Shown piece by piece: positions 1 through 12,500 of a stretch of DNA of 64,000 nt; within the stretch, counting starts at the first letter, position 1, and each line of letters opens with the position of its first letter. Source of the DNA: Stratiolaelaps scimitus (taxonomy: Eukaryota > Arthropoda > Arachnida > Mesostigmata > Laelapidae). The notes below the pieces were generated by a model. That model searched no databases, was not told where the DNA came from, and saw only the letters and a list, made by a program, of their open reading frames with translations. The translations under genes were made by a program, and so were the position numbers. The stretch spans positions 11,445,501-11,509,500 of the forward strand of contig JABWDB010000002.1 of the NCBI GenBank assembly GCA_019614645.1, in the 5' to 3' direction.

Positions 1-69
1 GCAAAAAACCTCAACATGGTGCTCTATGTAAGGGGTCGATTTCTTGCGCTTAATCGACATATTTCGACG

Positions 70-121
70 AGCTGAACACTTTTGCAATAGGTGTTCCTAT
101 ACCTAAAGTTGACCGTTTTCG
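70..121 (+). repeat. 52-bp direct repeat, copy 1
   Basis: This stretch and 564-615 share almost the same 52 bases, including the core aataggtgttcctatacc, and differ mainly in a short internal patch and one T/C change near the end. The second copy lies 494 bp further on, just before the tandem array starts. It may mark the edge of a mobile element, but no coding part is visible. Confidence 0.75.
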
Positions 122-563
122 AGTTGACCATTTTGGGGGCCCAAAAACCCCGAGGGGGTCAATTTTTCGCCACTTTTCATTTTATTTGACTACTTTGCTT
201 ATGCTGGAAATGATTGGTTTTTATTTGAGGTTAAAGCTCATCGGGAGGGCTATGTTCTGAATAATTTCAAATGAGTCAAGTGTGCGTTAATATTTTTTTA
301 ATTGCAAATAACAAAAACCTATCACAAAAAATTGAACTGTTTTCGTCATTTTCTGATACTTTCCTTTGACTTTCTCTTAACAATGTCAATTGGGGAGTTG
401 TTGCACTTGAGAAGGGGCATGTGTACGTATTTTTCTATATGTCGATTTCGCTCGGGTTTTCTTTTAATTTAAAAATTCCATTTTATTAAGTTTAATGTTC
501 GATTTATTCCTTATACAGAGCACTGAGCACCCGTATTATATCATTAGCTGATACGCCTGGCCA

Positions 564-615
564 AGCTGAACAAATCAGCAATAGGTGTTCCTATACCTAA
601 AGTCGACCGTTTTCG
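564..615 (+). repeat. 52-bp direct repeat, copy 2
   Basis: Second copy of the repeat at 70-121, in the same orientation. It is followed within 100 bp by a tgtctgtctgtccgtgtg tract and then by the minisatellite array, so it could be the internal boundary of the same element. Confidence 0.75.
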
Positions 616-699
616 CGATAATGTCCATTATGTGTTTAGATGCTCAAAAACACCCTATTGTCTGTCTGTCCGTGTGTCCGCCATATTGAGTCACGGCGT

Positions 700-2590
700 T
701 GGCAACTGTGGAAGAGCGCGTCGGCCAGGAGCCGAAGGCTCCTGGACGCCGCTCATACAACTGCGAAAGCGAGAAGTGAGTCCCGATGTCGGCCAGGAGC
801 CGCAGGCTCCTGCCGACACTCATACAACTGCGGGGGACGCCGTCGGACAGGAGCCGAAGGCGACTGGACGACGTCCATACAACTGCGGGATACGCCGTCG
901 GACAGGAGCCGAAGGCGACTGGACGACGACCATAGAACTGTGGAAGAACGCGCCGGCCAGGAGCCGAAGGCTCCTGGACGCCGCTCATACAACTGCGAAA
1001 ACCAGAAGAGAGTCACGGCGTCGGCAGGGAGCCGAAGGCTCCCGCCGACGCTCATACAACTGCGGGGTGCGCCGTCGGACAGGAGCCGAAGGCGACTGGA
1101 CGACTACCATAGAACTGTAGAAGAACGCGCCGGCCAGGAGCCGAAGGCTCCTGGACGCCGCTCATACAACTGCGAAAGCCAGAAGAGAGTCACGGCGTCG
1201 GCAGGGAGCCGAAGGCTCCTACCGACGCTCATACAACTGCGGGGTACGCCGTCGGACAGGAGCCGAAGGCGACTGGACGACGACCATAGAACTGTGGAAG
1301 AACGCGCCGGCCAGGAGCCGAAGGCTCCTAAACGCCGCTCATACAACTGCGAAAGCGAGAAGTGAGTCCCGACACTCATAGAACTGCGTCTCAGAAACTC
1401 CCGAATCTCAACTTTTGGATTCTCCAACATGTAACGACTAACATATCGCGAGCGGGACTCATACAACTACGGGGGACGCCGTCGGACAGGAGCCGAAGGC
1501 GACTGGACGACGACCATAGAACTGTGGAAGATGCGTCGGCCAGGAGCCGAAGGCTCCTGGACGTCGCTCATACAACTGCGAAAGCAAGAAGTGAGTCCCG
1601 GTGTCGGCCAGGAGCCGCAGGCTCCCGCCGACGCTCATACAACTGCGGGGTACGCCGTCGGACAGGAGCCGAAGGCGACTGGACGACGTCCATACAACTG
1701 TGGAAGAACGCGCCGGCCAGGAGCCGAAGGCTCCTGGACGCCGCTCATACAACTGCGAAAGCGAGAAGTGAGTCCCGGTCTCGGCAGGGAGCCGCAGGCT
1801 CCTGCCGACACTCATAGAACTGCGTCTCAAAAACTCACGAATCTCAATTTTTGGATTCTCCAACATGTAACGACTAACATATCGCGAGCGGGACTCATAC
1901 AACTGCGGGGAACGCCGTCGGACAGGAGCCGAAGGCGACTGGACGACGACCATAGAACTGTGGAAGATGCGTCGGCCAGGAGCCGAAGGCTCCTGGACGT
2001 CGCTCATACAACTGCGAAAGCAAGAAGTGAGTCCCGGTGTCGGCCAGGAGCCGCAGGCTCCCGCCGACGCTCATACAACTGCGGGGTACGCCGTCGGACA
2101 GGAGCCGAAGGCGACTGGACGACGTCCATACAACTGTGGAAGAACGCGCCGGCCAGGAGCCGAAGGCTCCTGGACGCCGCTCATACAACTGCGAAAGCGA
2201 GAAGTGAGTCCCGGTGTCGGCCAGGAGCCGCAGGCTCCTGCCGACACTCATAGAACTGCGTCTCAGAAACTCCCGAATCTCAACTTTTGGATTTCTCCAA
2301 CATGTAAAAAGTAGCATATCGCGAGCGGGATTCATACAACTGCGGGTGACGCCGTCGGACAGGAGCCGAAGGCTCCTGGCCGACGACCATACAACTGTGG
2401 AAGACGCGTCGGCCAGGAGCCGAAGGCTCCTGGACGCCGCTCATACAACTGCGAAAGCCTGAAAAGAGTCACGTGTGTCGGCCAGGAGCCGAAGGCTCCT
2501 GCCGACACTCATAGAACTGCGTCTCAGAAACTCCCGTATCTCAATTTTTCCATTTCTCCAACATGTAATGATAATATATCGCGAGCGGGA
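700..2590. repeat. Minisatellite array of dyad-core units (about 26 units)
   Basis: GC-rich tandem array with units of about 52-69 bp. Each unit carries an aggagccgaaggctcc-type core: ggagcc, a short loop, ggctcc. Three variants alternate: the palindromic core, a gcaggctcc variant followed by tgccgac, and a gcgac variant in which the right arm is broken. Between cores the phrase ctcatacaactgcg recurs. A non-palindromic spacer containing ctccaacatgtaa interrupts the array near 1390, 1826, 2262 and 2520. Long open frames on both strands are a by-product of the repeat and show no protein family. Confidence 0.9.
1442..2314. repeat. 436-bp higher-order repeat, two full copies
   Basis: The catatcgcgagcggga marker starts at 1442, 1878 and 2315, spacings of 436 and 437 bp. 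The blocks between the markers are nearly identical, so whole sets of units were duplicated together after the short units had diverged. The next marker, near 2575, is only about 260 bp away, so the last block is shorter. Confidence 0.85.
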
Positions 2591-2592
2591 CT

Positions 2593-2628
2593 AGAGTTGG
2601 CCGCTGCCCGTAGGGCAAGGCCAACTCT
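2593..2628. repeat. Stem-loop closing the minisatellite
   Basis: Arms agagttggcc and ggccaactct enclose a second small stem, gccc-gta-gggc. It lies right after the last array unit and about 10 bases before a TTAGT. The position and shape recall the 3' hairpin of Helitron-type transposons, though the canonical CTRR end is not exact. Confidence 0.7.
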
Positions 2629-2756
2629 ATTATTCATTTAGTAACACGACTTGTTCGAAAAATGATCCATGTATGACGTTAAATGTAATGAACTCCTCCT
2701 GCCTCATTTGCGGCCATGTACAGATGTGTGCTCCCATTTTTATTCAATTCAATTTT

Positions 2757-2894
2757 CAATTCAAAAACACCTTTATTAACACAGGGGAGGTATACATTTG
2801 GTTTACAAAAAATTGTTAGTGCATAGTGAATGCATTCGTGTGGCTCGAAAAGAAGACATATTGTTGGTTCTTTCGGTTCTGGCGATTTGTACTG
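2757..2894 (-). mobile_element. 3' end of a LINE (solo fragment)
   Basis: About 138 bp closely match 10691-10831, which is the 3' end of the reverse-transcriptase fragment at 10691-11271. Read on the minus strand it ends in AATAAAGGTG and a TTGAA-rich tail, as expected for the 3' terminus of a non-LTR retrotransposon. Only the terminus is present, which suggests 5' truncation on insertion. Confidence 0.7.
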
Positions 2895-3419
2895 TATATT
2901 TTATTTATGTATAATTTTAATGAGAAATTAATTCTCAATTTAATGAGGTGACCATTTAGAGCCTTTTTTTTATTATAGTCTAGTTTGCGACAGCCAATAG
3001 TGGTAAAGCGGATTTTGTGAACTACAAATCATCACAACTACCAGTTAAGCATATTAAATTTATTACATATGGTTTTCACGTCAATATTATTGTATGTCTT
3101 TCGCTAGGGCTGACATCTTCTTACATTGTCCATGGCACAAAAATGTTTAAGTTTATTTCCCATGGCCACGTGGGGATAAATTTAAATATCTAACGGGAAT
3201 AGGGATGCTGTGGGTCCAGCACCCGTTATGTACCCATTTAACAATTCATCACAATACATGTCGGTTACTATAGAAGCACGCAAGAAAATGTCTCTTTACC
3301 GGTTCGATTTCCGTCGAAGCTATCACTATGAGTATTTGTTACGTTTAGAATAGACTAGGAAATTCTACCCAATTGTTATCGCTGATACAGCGCTGTTAAT
3401 AAAATAAATAAATTTCTGG

Positions 3420-3452
3420 GCGTCCACGGTACCGCTTTCGGCATACAGCACT
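3420..3452 (-). mobile_element. SINE 3' fragment
   Basis: It holds cgtccacggta and ctttcggcat in the same order as the body of the SINE copies near 13632 and, reversed, near 31220. Only the 3' body remains. Confidence 0.45.
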
Positions 3453-4908
3453 GTTATCAATGGGTGTACAATTATGATTATGTGTGTGTATTTAATGAGC
3501 CTAATAATAATTTGTTTTTTAAGGGGGAAAGGCGCATGTTATTCTAAACACTGATTAACATTGAAATCATTGAGCTGTACAACTTCGTTTCGAAAACTCG
3601 GTGGTATCTTACTTCGTGATTCCTCTATCAGACATTTTTCTAGCGAAAGCCAATACAACTTATCATGGGCAAATCTAATCAACTTCACTGCCCGGCTAAT
3701 TTACTTGAACTGAACAGAAGTCCCACTTAACAGGGTAAACAGGGTGCTTACGGTGAGCGAGACGTTTGCATGTCTTGACAATTTACCAACGCGACAAGTT
3801 TAACTACTTTTACTTTGTAAAGTGAATAGTGTTGAAAATTAAAACAGCTTACCAGAATACCAGCGCATTCTATATAATGAAGCGAAAAGTCACACTGAGC
3901 AATTACCGTGCAGGCGTCCCCGCGCTCTCTAGTTTTCTGTTGTGCGTTTCTCAATAGCAATTTTTGATTGAGGTGTCATTCATTGAATGATTGATTGCGC
4001 GCACGAATCAGAGACAGGGATCGATCAACCCACAAAATGTTTGACAAGTAGTTGAAATCAGGCAGAAGAAGCCTGATTTTATTTGGCGAGAAAACAGGGG
4101 ACTGTGATTGATGTCAACCAAAGGTTGATTTCCCGTTGAGTATGGAGCAAACCGCATTGCATCTTGTAACGTCTAGCATATAGTATGAGCCACTCGCTTA
4201 AAAGTAACTTGAAATTTAATTGCGATACTTTTGTGTTTTACTTCTGGCTGGCCCTCAGCCCGTCTCCCATCATGGCATTACTATGAGAAATATCCAGACG
4301 GAAATTCACACCTCGTTGAGACCACGGACACGATTTGAACCGGGCAACTGGGACTTGTCCCACTGCCGGCCTCTATATCCCAGCTGTGCCCCTAGATACT
4401 CCGACGTTTCCACCTCAGTTATTACCCTCGTGAAATCGTTCCACTTCCAGCTTTAATGCTCGGTAACAGGGAGTCTCCATGTCTCAGACAAAGCAAGCAC
4501 TCCTTCTACGAGAGAAACGTCCGATTGGTATGAAGAAAGTCAACTACAAATTCTGGCTTACCTCACTGCCGCTTGTGCGAGCTTACCCAGCCTCGCGGCG
4601 AACATACACAAGTACTATTTGGAATGCTAGCAGGAACACATGTTGCCAAGTTTTCGAATCAGCAAATTGTCAACTGTGAACACGGAAAGAACAAGAGAGA
4701 ACAGGAATTGCCGGTCCCACCAGGGAGGTTTCTGGTGCGAGGCGTCTGGCTGTTTGGCGTGGCCCACAGAAGCACGCCTGTCGTGCAGTATCGACGACTA
4801 AGGCACGGGCTCTCCTTGTTGTCTGAACTGTAATGATCTTGCTATAATTGGTGGTTCGAACCTTAATATTTAGGCATCAAATAGATCTTGGCAGTATTTG
4901 CCCATCCT

Positions 4909-4935
4909 ATATATATATATATATATATATATATT
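4909..4935. repeat. (TA)n microsatellite
   Basis: Uninterrupted TA dinucleotide tract about 200 bp before the first recovered transporter exon. Confidence 0.9.
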
Positions 4936-5128
4936 TCTGGCGGTAATTTTTGCCTCTTATGAAGTCTACCAAAGATATAATTATAGTAGACCTAGAAGTT
5001 TATCGGAGATGGATCCGTTATATTCCTAGCTGTAGGAATTAATCAAAGAGCGGAGACTTCAATGCTGTCTATGTATCGAAATTAGCATTGACTATGTCTT
5101 AAATTTGTGTGATTCGCTAATTTTTCAG

Positions 5129-5287
5129 GTGGTCCATTATACTCCTACGTAAAAGTGCACTATCTTCTCGTGGGCGCGACACTACTTCACGGCTTGTCTT
5201 ATGCCCTCGTACCAGTCTGCGGCGATATCCGTATTGCCCATGTCCTGTTCGCCTTCCAAGGCCTCACTCTGCGCTTCAGTGAAGCCG
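5129..5287 (+). CDS. MFS transporter exon a (early transmembrane helices)
   Basis: Acceptor ctaatttttcag, donor gccg/gtcagt. It begins with two bases of a split glycine codon and ends with one base. It encodes GPLYSYVKVHYLLVGATLLH followed by GLSYALVPVC, GDIRIAHVLF and AFQGLTLRFSEA: two hydrophobic helices, as expected around helices 2-4 of an MFS protein. It has no start codon of its own, so it is invisible to a simple ORF search. Confidence 0.78.
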
Positions 5288-6493
5288 GTCAGTATAAATG
5301 TTGCGCGCTACAAATGAAATAATACAAATTTATTCTACTATATATCCCCAATAGAGTAATCCCATAGAAAACACGTGATATATAAAAAAGATCTGTATTT
5401 CAACAGAAAATTATCCTTCCCTTAGTTTATCCAAGTGTTAATCTTTTACACATGTTACATAAGTAGAATTAACAACCGTGTGCAGTGTATTACATCAGTG
5501 GGACATAATGACGATTACGCACACGGCTCGTCTAATGTTAGATGGCAAAGACAAAGAAATAGCGTGGCATATTACAATGGAAATTCTGCCGAATGGGAAC
5601 CTCTTCGGCGGGTGGCATCGCAGATGCTGTCGCGGAGTGACCCCGCGGCAGCCTATCCTACACACACATAACATGAATCCATTTTCTAGACGACAATACC
5701 ATCGCATTCACCCGTCAGCACTCGTTGTTAAGACACTACTTTGACACGGGCTGGCTCTTAGGTAACCAACGGCTAGCCAACAAGTTACCAGTGAGGCCGA
5801 GCACTGTGCACCCCGATATTTTTGACGGGCGAAACCAAAAGCGAACGCCAAACAAGAGATGGACCGGAATGACGGGACCAGCATTGGTCTCTGGCAGCTC
5901 GCAGTGCTGATGAATGCTGTAAGGCAACAGTTGTGCTCAAGTTGTATGCGAGACGAAAGCATATCTAATTGTATAGTGTCGTATATGTAGTATTCTTAGA
6001 ATTCTCGCATCAAAGTTTTTAGCGAAACGGTGGTAATCGTGTCAACGTGGTTTCTCCTATGTATTTTTTTGGCTGTGAAACAAACGATGCTCGTCGACGC
6101 GAAGAATACTGAGAGAAGAACAACACTATTGGAAAAAAAGGGGAATTTTATGAAAAATCTACTATTCATTCATATAGTGCACATTTACATCTCGGAATGA
6201 CGAAGTTAGATAAAGAACGTCGTCTCTTGATTCCGAACAATCGTAGTAACATTCCCGTGAAAGAAATTACATATTGGTTTCATTGTCTTACACACAACTA
6301 AATGTCTAGATGCTTCCAAGCGTCTGTCGTGACCAACGCGGTCGGGCACACCCTCTTCATTAGGAGAGGCGACCATATTCTGGGCCATACATCACGCGAG
6401 AAAGGCAGCCAGTTGATCGTCTCTTTTGCTTTTATAACTCATTATCCAGCGAAGGCATTTGTTTCGTCTGAAAAATTATCGATTGATCGTATA

Positions 6494-6531
<38 letters not shown>

Positions 6532-9500
6532 ACGGTATATATACTAAAAGTAAAGTTTCCAGGCTGACTCACAGCCAACATTTAACATCTGAGGAACAGC
6601 TCTCACCATTGCTTCATAAAGCGAACCTCTTAAACGCACATGTACAACGGTGACGATCGAACTCGCACGCCTGCGTGTATCCTCCTATTGCACCGAGGAG
6701 CACGCGAATGCACCACCGTGCAGTATCGTATTGAACACGTTTACGTTACAGACCGTTGGGTTGGCTTCAACGTCATCTACCCGCTCGTTTATGCGAACTA
6801 ATTGTCCACTGTCCCATCTCGGGGTTTCAATTCGTCCGCGTTGACAATTCGTCCGCTCTGTCGTATGAGCAGCAACGCTTATAAACGTGCCGTGAAATCT
6901 AGACGGGGTAAAGCGTAGTGAGTTTGCAATTGGACACAATGGAATGGCTTGTAAATCGCCAGCGTCTACGGTATCTTGCATCAGGTTATCTGCTATTTGC
7001 GTAGGTTCAACTCGTGGTGAGGGTGAATGCATTATCAGTATCGAGTAATTCAAAGCCGGTGGCAGGTATTGAAGCTATCTCGTCTAAGCCGCGAGTCCAT
7101 TCGCTTAGTGGATCTTACGTATATATATTATGTGAATGAACGTATATTAAAAGTGAGTGAAACTTTCTGCCAAGCGGCTGAGGATCCGGAGCGAGTCAGG
7201 ATGAGGGAGGCGAGACTAAGGATCTGTCGTGAATTGAAAAAATAACGGTTCTCTATAGGTTGCGTTGGTACGTTGAAATTGTTACATACGAATGCATTGA
7301 AAACGGAACGGCGGTTGGGAGGCACCTTTTTTTTAAGAGGTTAAAGGTAATTCCTGCATGGACACCAGGCCTCACTCTGAGGTATTTGCCTGATAGTGTC
7401 AGAGTCTTACTGACTAAACCCAGGACCGATTTTGACTTTTTGGGGCACTGACCAGGACTATCAAAGTATTGGGAGGCACCTGAACATGAATTACTCATTT
7501 GCGAGGACGACGGCTATGTAAGGAGAATAACATCGCAGTATATATTTCATTAAGTATTATATGTTTTGGCTTTTAACTTCTCTTCCTTTAGAAAATGTTG
7601 ATTTTTTATCCAAACGTTAGCTATTCACGAAACTCACGTTCAGATATTCTCCGACTGTCATTTTCGAATGCATTCATATGTTACAGTTTTTAATGATCGG
7701 CATAGTGTGAAAAGTAGTCAATATGGCTGCTGCCTGCCTAATAACACAAACATGTTTACATACGCACGTTGATACGAGCTCACATACACATGTATATACA
7801 ACGACTGGTATGTGATATCACGACCTTCAGCACAGATCCCGTAATGACAATCCAAATATATCCACACAATAATCGTACGACGCTCGTCAATGCTGTGTGG
7901 CTGTACTCGCCACAAACAACGTGGGTCTCATAGCACATCAGATTATTGCAGCAAGCAGGTTGATATTCTATTTTCTACAGGTCATTAGTGATATCAGTAA
8001 GAGATAACAATACCTAACGGCTACTAAATCTGGACGATACGTTCAACTAGACACTAACCATGTAGGTCATTAACTCGAGTGTGGTCGTCGCATATGCGAG
8101 ACGTTGATCCACAAGAGCGGTCGGACAAAGCAAAAAGTCACAGAGCAAAACACTTACGTGTACATTCGATATGATCAAATATGGCCGGTAATATCCACAG
8201 AAGTTTGAATTGGCCAGCAAAACCGCAAAAAGAAAAAACAGCGATAGAGAAAACGATCGCCTCATCCAACGTGATCCCATACTGACCCCTGATTTGGTTT
8301 CAGCTATCCACTTCTAGAACGTCGATGCGGCCTTCATTATCAAGCCTGATATTTGTAAAGTACGAGAAAAACAGAGGCCACCACCGGCCATCGCTCATTT
8401 ATGTCACGTTATCCAATAGACCCTGCTGGAGCTAAATGTGCGTTATGTTTGGCCGAACGAACACACGGACAAATGGACGATTTTCTTCGCCACTTTTTCC
8501 TTTCGTCAACATCATCATCAGCAGCAGCAGCAGAAGCACAAGCAGCATCATTGTTATCCAAATGGCGACGATGCCGATGGCTGTGGCTCATGGCGAGAAA
8601 AGGCGCCGGTCGTAGGTAGCGCACTGGATCACTCTTGATTTGACACTTTGTGAGGGGCAGAAATAAGGGACGCAGATACAAAATGACGAAGATACAAATG
8701 GCGCTGAGTGATGAACAGGTCAAATTCGCCGAGGCGGGGTATATTGTAAAGTAATATTCGTGTCAGAGAAGAATTCTGCTTGTGTCGCAAATATATAGTG
8801 GTGTTTCGGCTGTTTCGAACATGATGGCCACCGTCAATATTACGCTTACATCAGTGACGATTGGCTCTTTGCAGATGTTTAGCTTTTTTTACTCATCGAC
8901 AGCCAGCGTGTGACTGAAAGGCTGAAGGTGATCGAAAGATTGTAATATTAACAGCTATGCGATTACCACGCGCACGGCGAGTACTCACCACGTGGTTGGC
9001 GATTCCGATACCTGGCGCCGTGCCGCGTACGAGGCTCAGACAATGTCACCTTTATCGTTTGCTCATAATAAAAAAAATTACTATTTACGATCGAAACTCA
9101 ACCCATGTGGTTGGTGTCAAAATCACCACCAAAATCTGTCTACTGCATCCTGAAGTCCAGCGACGACTTGTAGGCATGCAGCTCGACTTTCAGCCGTCGG
9201 TCGACTGCCAATAAAATGTACAAAATCGTCATATTTACTATATGACTATATATGTCCGCCAGCGCGTGGCCATTAGTCTTCATTAGAATTCTATGACATT
9301 TTGCCAACTCGCTCAACACTGGTAACGGGTCGAACCATCCAGAAACCGCACCGCTTAACTATCTGTTTTGCCTTCTGAAATTTCCGAGCGAGGTACAAAT
9401 GTTGAAAAACAAAACTAAAAAACAACTCGAGAAGAAGGAGCTGGCATCCGATACATGCACGGGTTAGTCGCGTCTAATCCATGTGTGTTTTTTTTGTAAC

Positions 9501-12500
9501 CCGCTTAACGTCTCCGCGCTTAATGTCTCCACCGCGATCGGGGGACGTCTTTACCGCCGTCTGACTCGCCGGTGCCCGTTGACACCGCACGGGTGGTGTG
9601 CGCTGAAGCTGTGTCAAGGTCAGGGAGGGCGGCCGTGTCCTTTTGACGGGAAAACTGGGGGGGGGGGGGTAGTAGTCGGCCCGCTAACTACTCGCACTAG
9701 CATCCAACAGCTACTTCAGTTCGATATGTGTACAACTGGACTCGATCTTGGTCGGCATCGTCTTCTGCAGCTGAGTGGATTTATCTGTCCGGGCGCTCAT
9801 ATGCATTCTTCGAATCTGTTACCGGCGCCGAAAGAAGATAAGCTAGACTAATGATTGCGAATGCAGACAACAAATGCTGCAGGAAGCGATCTGGCCGCGG
9901 TCCGACAGTGACCGCTAGACGATGATGATCAATAGACGCTGTTGCATCTACTTGGCGCCGGTGGCCGTCGCGCCGTTATGTAACCAATGGGTGTGAATTA
10001 GCGTATAGGAATAGGTAGCGTTCTGCTGTGCGGGTTTCTGGTAAGAAAATCCCCGTCTTGATTCATACCGGGGAGCCCGCCGTCAGTGCGATCCCGTCGA
10101 TGCGAGTGTACCATGGCGCGGTGTCACCCGGCGAGGATTGAACGACGTGGACATGAGCACGTCCGAGTATGTGCGGTACATCGGCGGTACAGGGAGTTAT
10201 TTGTTTCTGTTCAACACCGAGTGGGGGGCGACTGTGTAGTTTTTTTATTGAAAATAAATATAGACGAAAGGTTAAGATATTATACAAGAAAATGAATATG
10301 GTAACGGGGGTAGTGTCTGGAAGGCCAGTGACGTTAGGTTTGTTTTCATGTTAATTAATTTAGATAAATGTCGATTTTAAGGCCGGGACGCTGCAATCGC
10401 AGGGACGTTGTAGACGGTTGCGTAAATCGCTAAAGTTGCATCGATTTCTCACATGTGCAATATCCTTCTGAGTTTGGCTCGGTTCATTGATTGTTTGAAA
10501 TGTGACATACATCATCTTTTGCATATTTAACAGGAGTATCTCTGGGAAACTTGGGTATACTCTATTAGATCTATAGACCTTTTATAGGTGAACTTGCAGG
10601 TTCGCACTGTAGCCTAAGTTGACTCAAAAGTCCTAGCCTAACTTCAATCTAAGCCTTTGATTGACTATACATTGAGCTCGAAGTGCAATTTAAATTTCAA
10701 AAACACCTTTATTTACGCTGGGGAGGTATACATTTGGTTTACGAAAAATTTGTTAGTGCATAGTATATGCATTCGTGTGGCTCGAAAAGAAAATATCTTG
10801 TTGATTCTCTCGGTTTTGGCGATTTTTACTGGTCACACAGTTTGTCCACTCCGCAGATGGTTTTGTCTCACGTCAAAATATTTATAATACGTGTTCCATC
10901 GCTCCATAGAGTCTAAAATGTTTTTTAAGATTGGTCGCGAGACTTACCGGTAGTATGTAAGTTTGGGTAGAACAAAGCTCTTTTGGAGATGCATATAAAA
11001 TTCCGGCTTTTTCGCAATAAAACAGCGAAAAAGTGTGTCACAAACTAACAGTGCGGACTGAATGACTTGTGTAATGTGAAAGCTAAAATCCAAGTACAGG
11101 TGAGACCATAACTCCCAGGTTTCTTCATAGATTTCACAATTGGTATGGTCGTTCATTAAGAGTATATAGGTGGGGATCTGTTAGATATAATGTAGCACGT
11201 TTAGGAACGGATACTATCATGTCATTGTTAGAGCACCACCTTGAGATCTCATCAACGGCTTTCTGGAGATCACGTCTTGACTCTCATCTTTAAAAACGTG
11301 CCCATATGAGTATACGTATTAAGCAACCGGCGTGTGGTTGTGACTCGATTTTCAAAGTGGACCAAAAAGAGTTGTAGTTAAATTTCTATCGCTCCGGCAC
11401 AGCACAATTTTCCGCTCATACACACAATATAATTAGCAGAAACCTGCAGTAAGATATATTAAAGCAAATGCGGTATAATTACGCTCGTTCGGTATCTCCG
11501 CCATCCACGATTTTGTCTACAGTCGGATCGTGCCCGTCTCGATGTTTCTGGTGACGAAAACCATTTCTGACCGAAATCCTAACGATTACCTCCATATCCA
11601 GTGGCTCTACCGGGTCGCCCATTGAAAAAAAGTACTCCTCGCTCTCTCTCTCTCTATCTTTATTCATCGATTCCTATTGGACACAGACCGCCGACATCAT
11701 GCTCGCTTGGCTGTTAATATCGATTTCTCCATCTTAGCATCGTCTTGGTGTTGTTGTTGTCGTTGATGATGTTCGTCTGCCTACGGCGCATCTTCACCCC
11801 CATGCATGTCGCCATTCAGCTGTAGTGTGATTGTCGGACGGTGTAATTATTTTCCGAAGCATAATACATTCGATTTACAGTAGCCAGCGAGGGAGAGGAG
11901 GGCAAGAAGAACGGGTTTTAGACACACTCAGGTCAAGGGCGGCACACATTGTACCGCACGCATACACCCCACTCGGTGTAAAGATTATATGTGCGTGTGT
12001 GTGACCGAGACGGGACCTCACACCGACCGTCGACGGTGACCAAGCTGCCCTAACGAGACTTCAACGAAATCACCGGGACCGGCTTCTCGTCCATCCATCG
12101 ATCGGCATTCGCCAATAGCTTACCATTCAGTTGTGGCTAACTCCCGTGATTACGCCGTTATGAAATGCGCCGCCACCCGTTGCACCCGGAAGGAGTTCAA
12201 CGGTACGAAAAGCGACGAAATCTTCTGTTGGGGTGTGCAAAAAAATTACGCCGTCACCCCGCGCGCGCCAGCGATAATAGATAATGATTATTCAGACAGC
12301 GTCCCGTTGACGACCAAATCAAACAGCGGAGCAGAATAGATTCTGAAGTCGATCGCGCCGACTCGACGGCGCAGTCGCTACAAAACGCGAGTGCCGTCCG
12401 AGCGGATTGCCGGACACGCGTTACGAGGATAGAGCCGTCTTGATTTGGCTGTGAGGGACACGGTGGATGCTGAGCAGGGAGGCTGAAGTGTGGGAAGGAA

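Larger units (their letters stand above)
2895..5128. other. AT-rich non-coding stretch upstream of the first transporter exon
   Basis: No exon with good splice sites and a recognisable product was found. A SINE 3' fragment lies at about 3420-3452 and a (TA)n tract at 4909-4935. The open frames at 4220-4456 and 4479-4833 have no recognisable family or splice context. The missing first exon(s) of the MFS gene may lie here but more likely lie left of the window. Confidence 0.5.

Noticed and set aside
632..2335. Overlapping arginine/proline-rich open frames on both strands of the tandem array
   Set aside because: The repeat units contain few stop codons in several frames, so every frame stays open. 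No frame is favoured and no family is recognised.
4220..4390. Possible second tRNA-like SINE (GGTTCAAATCG on the minus strand), with similar signals near 13405 and 10130
   Set aside because: The B-box-like words are present but the bodies do not align with each other, so a family could not be supported.
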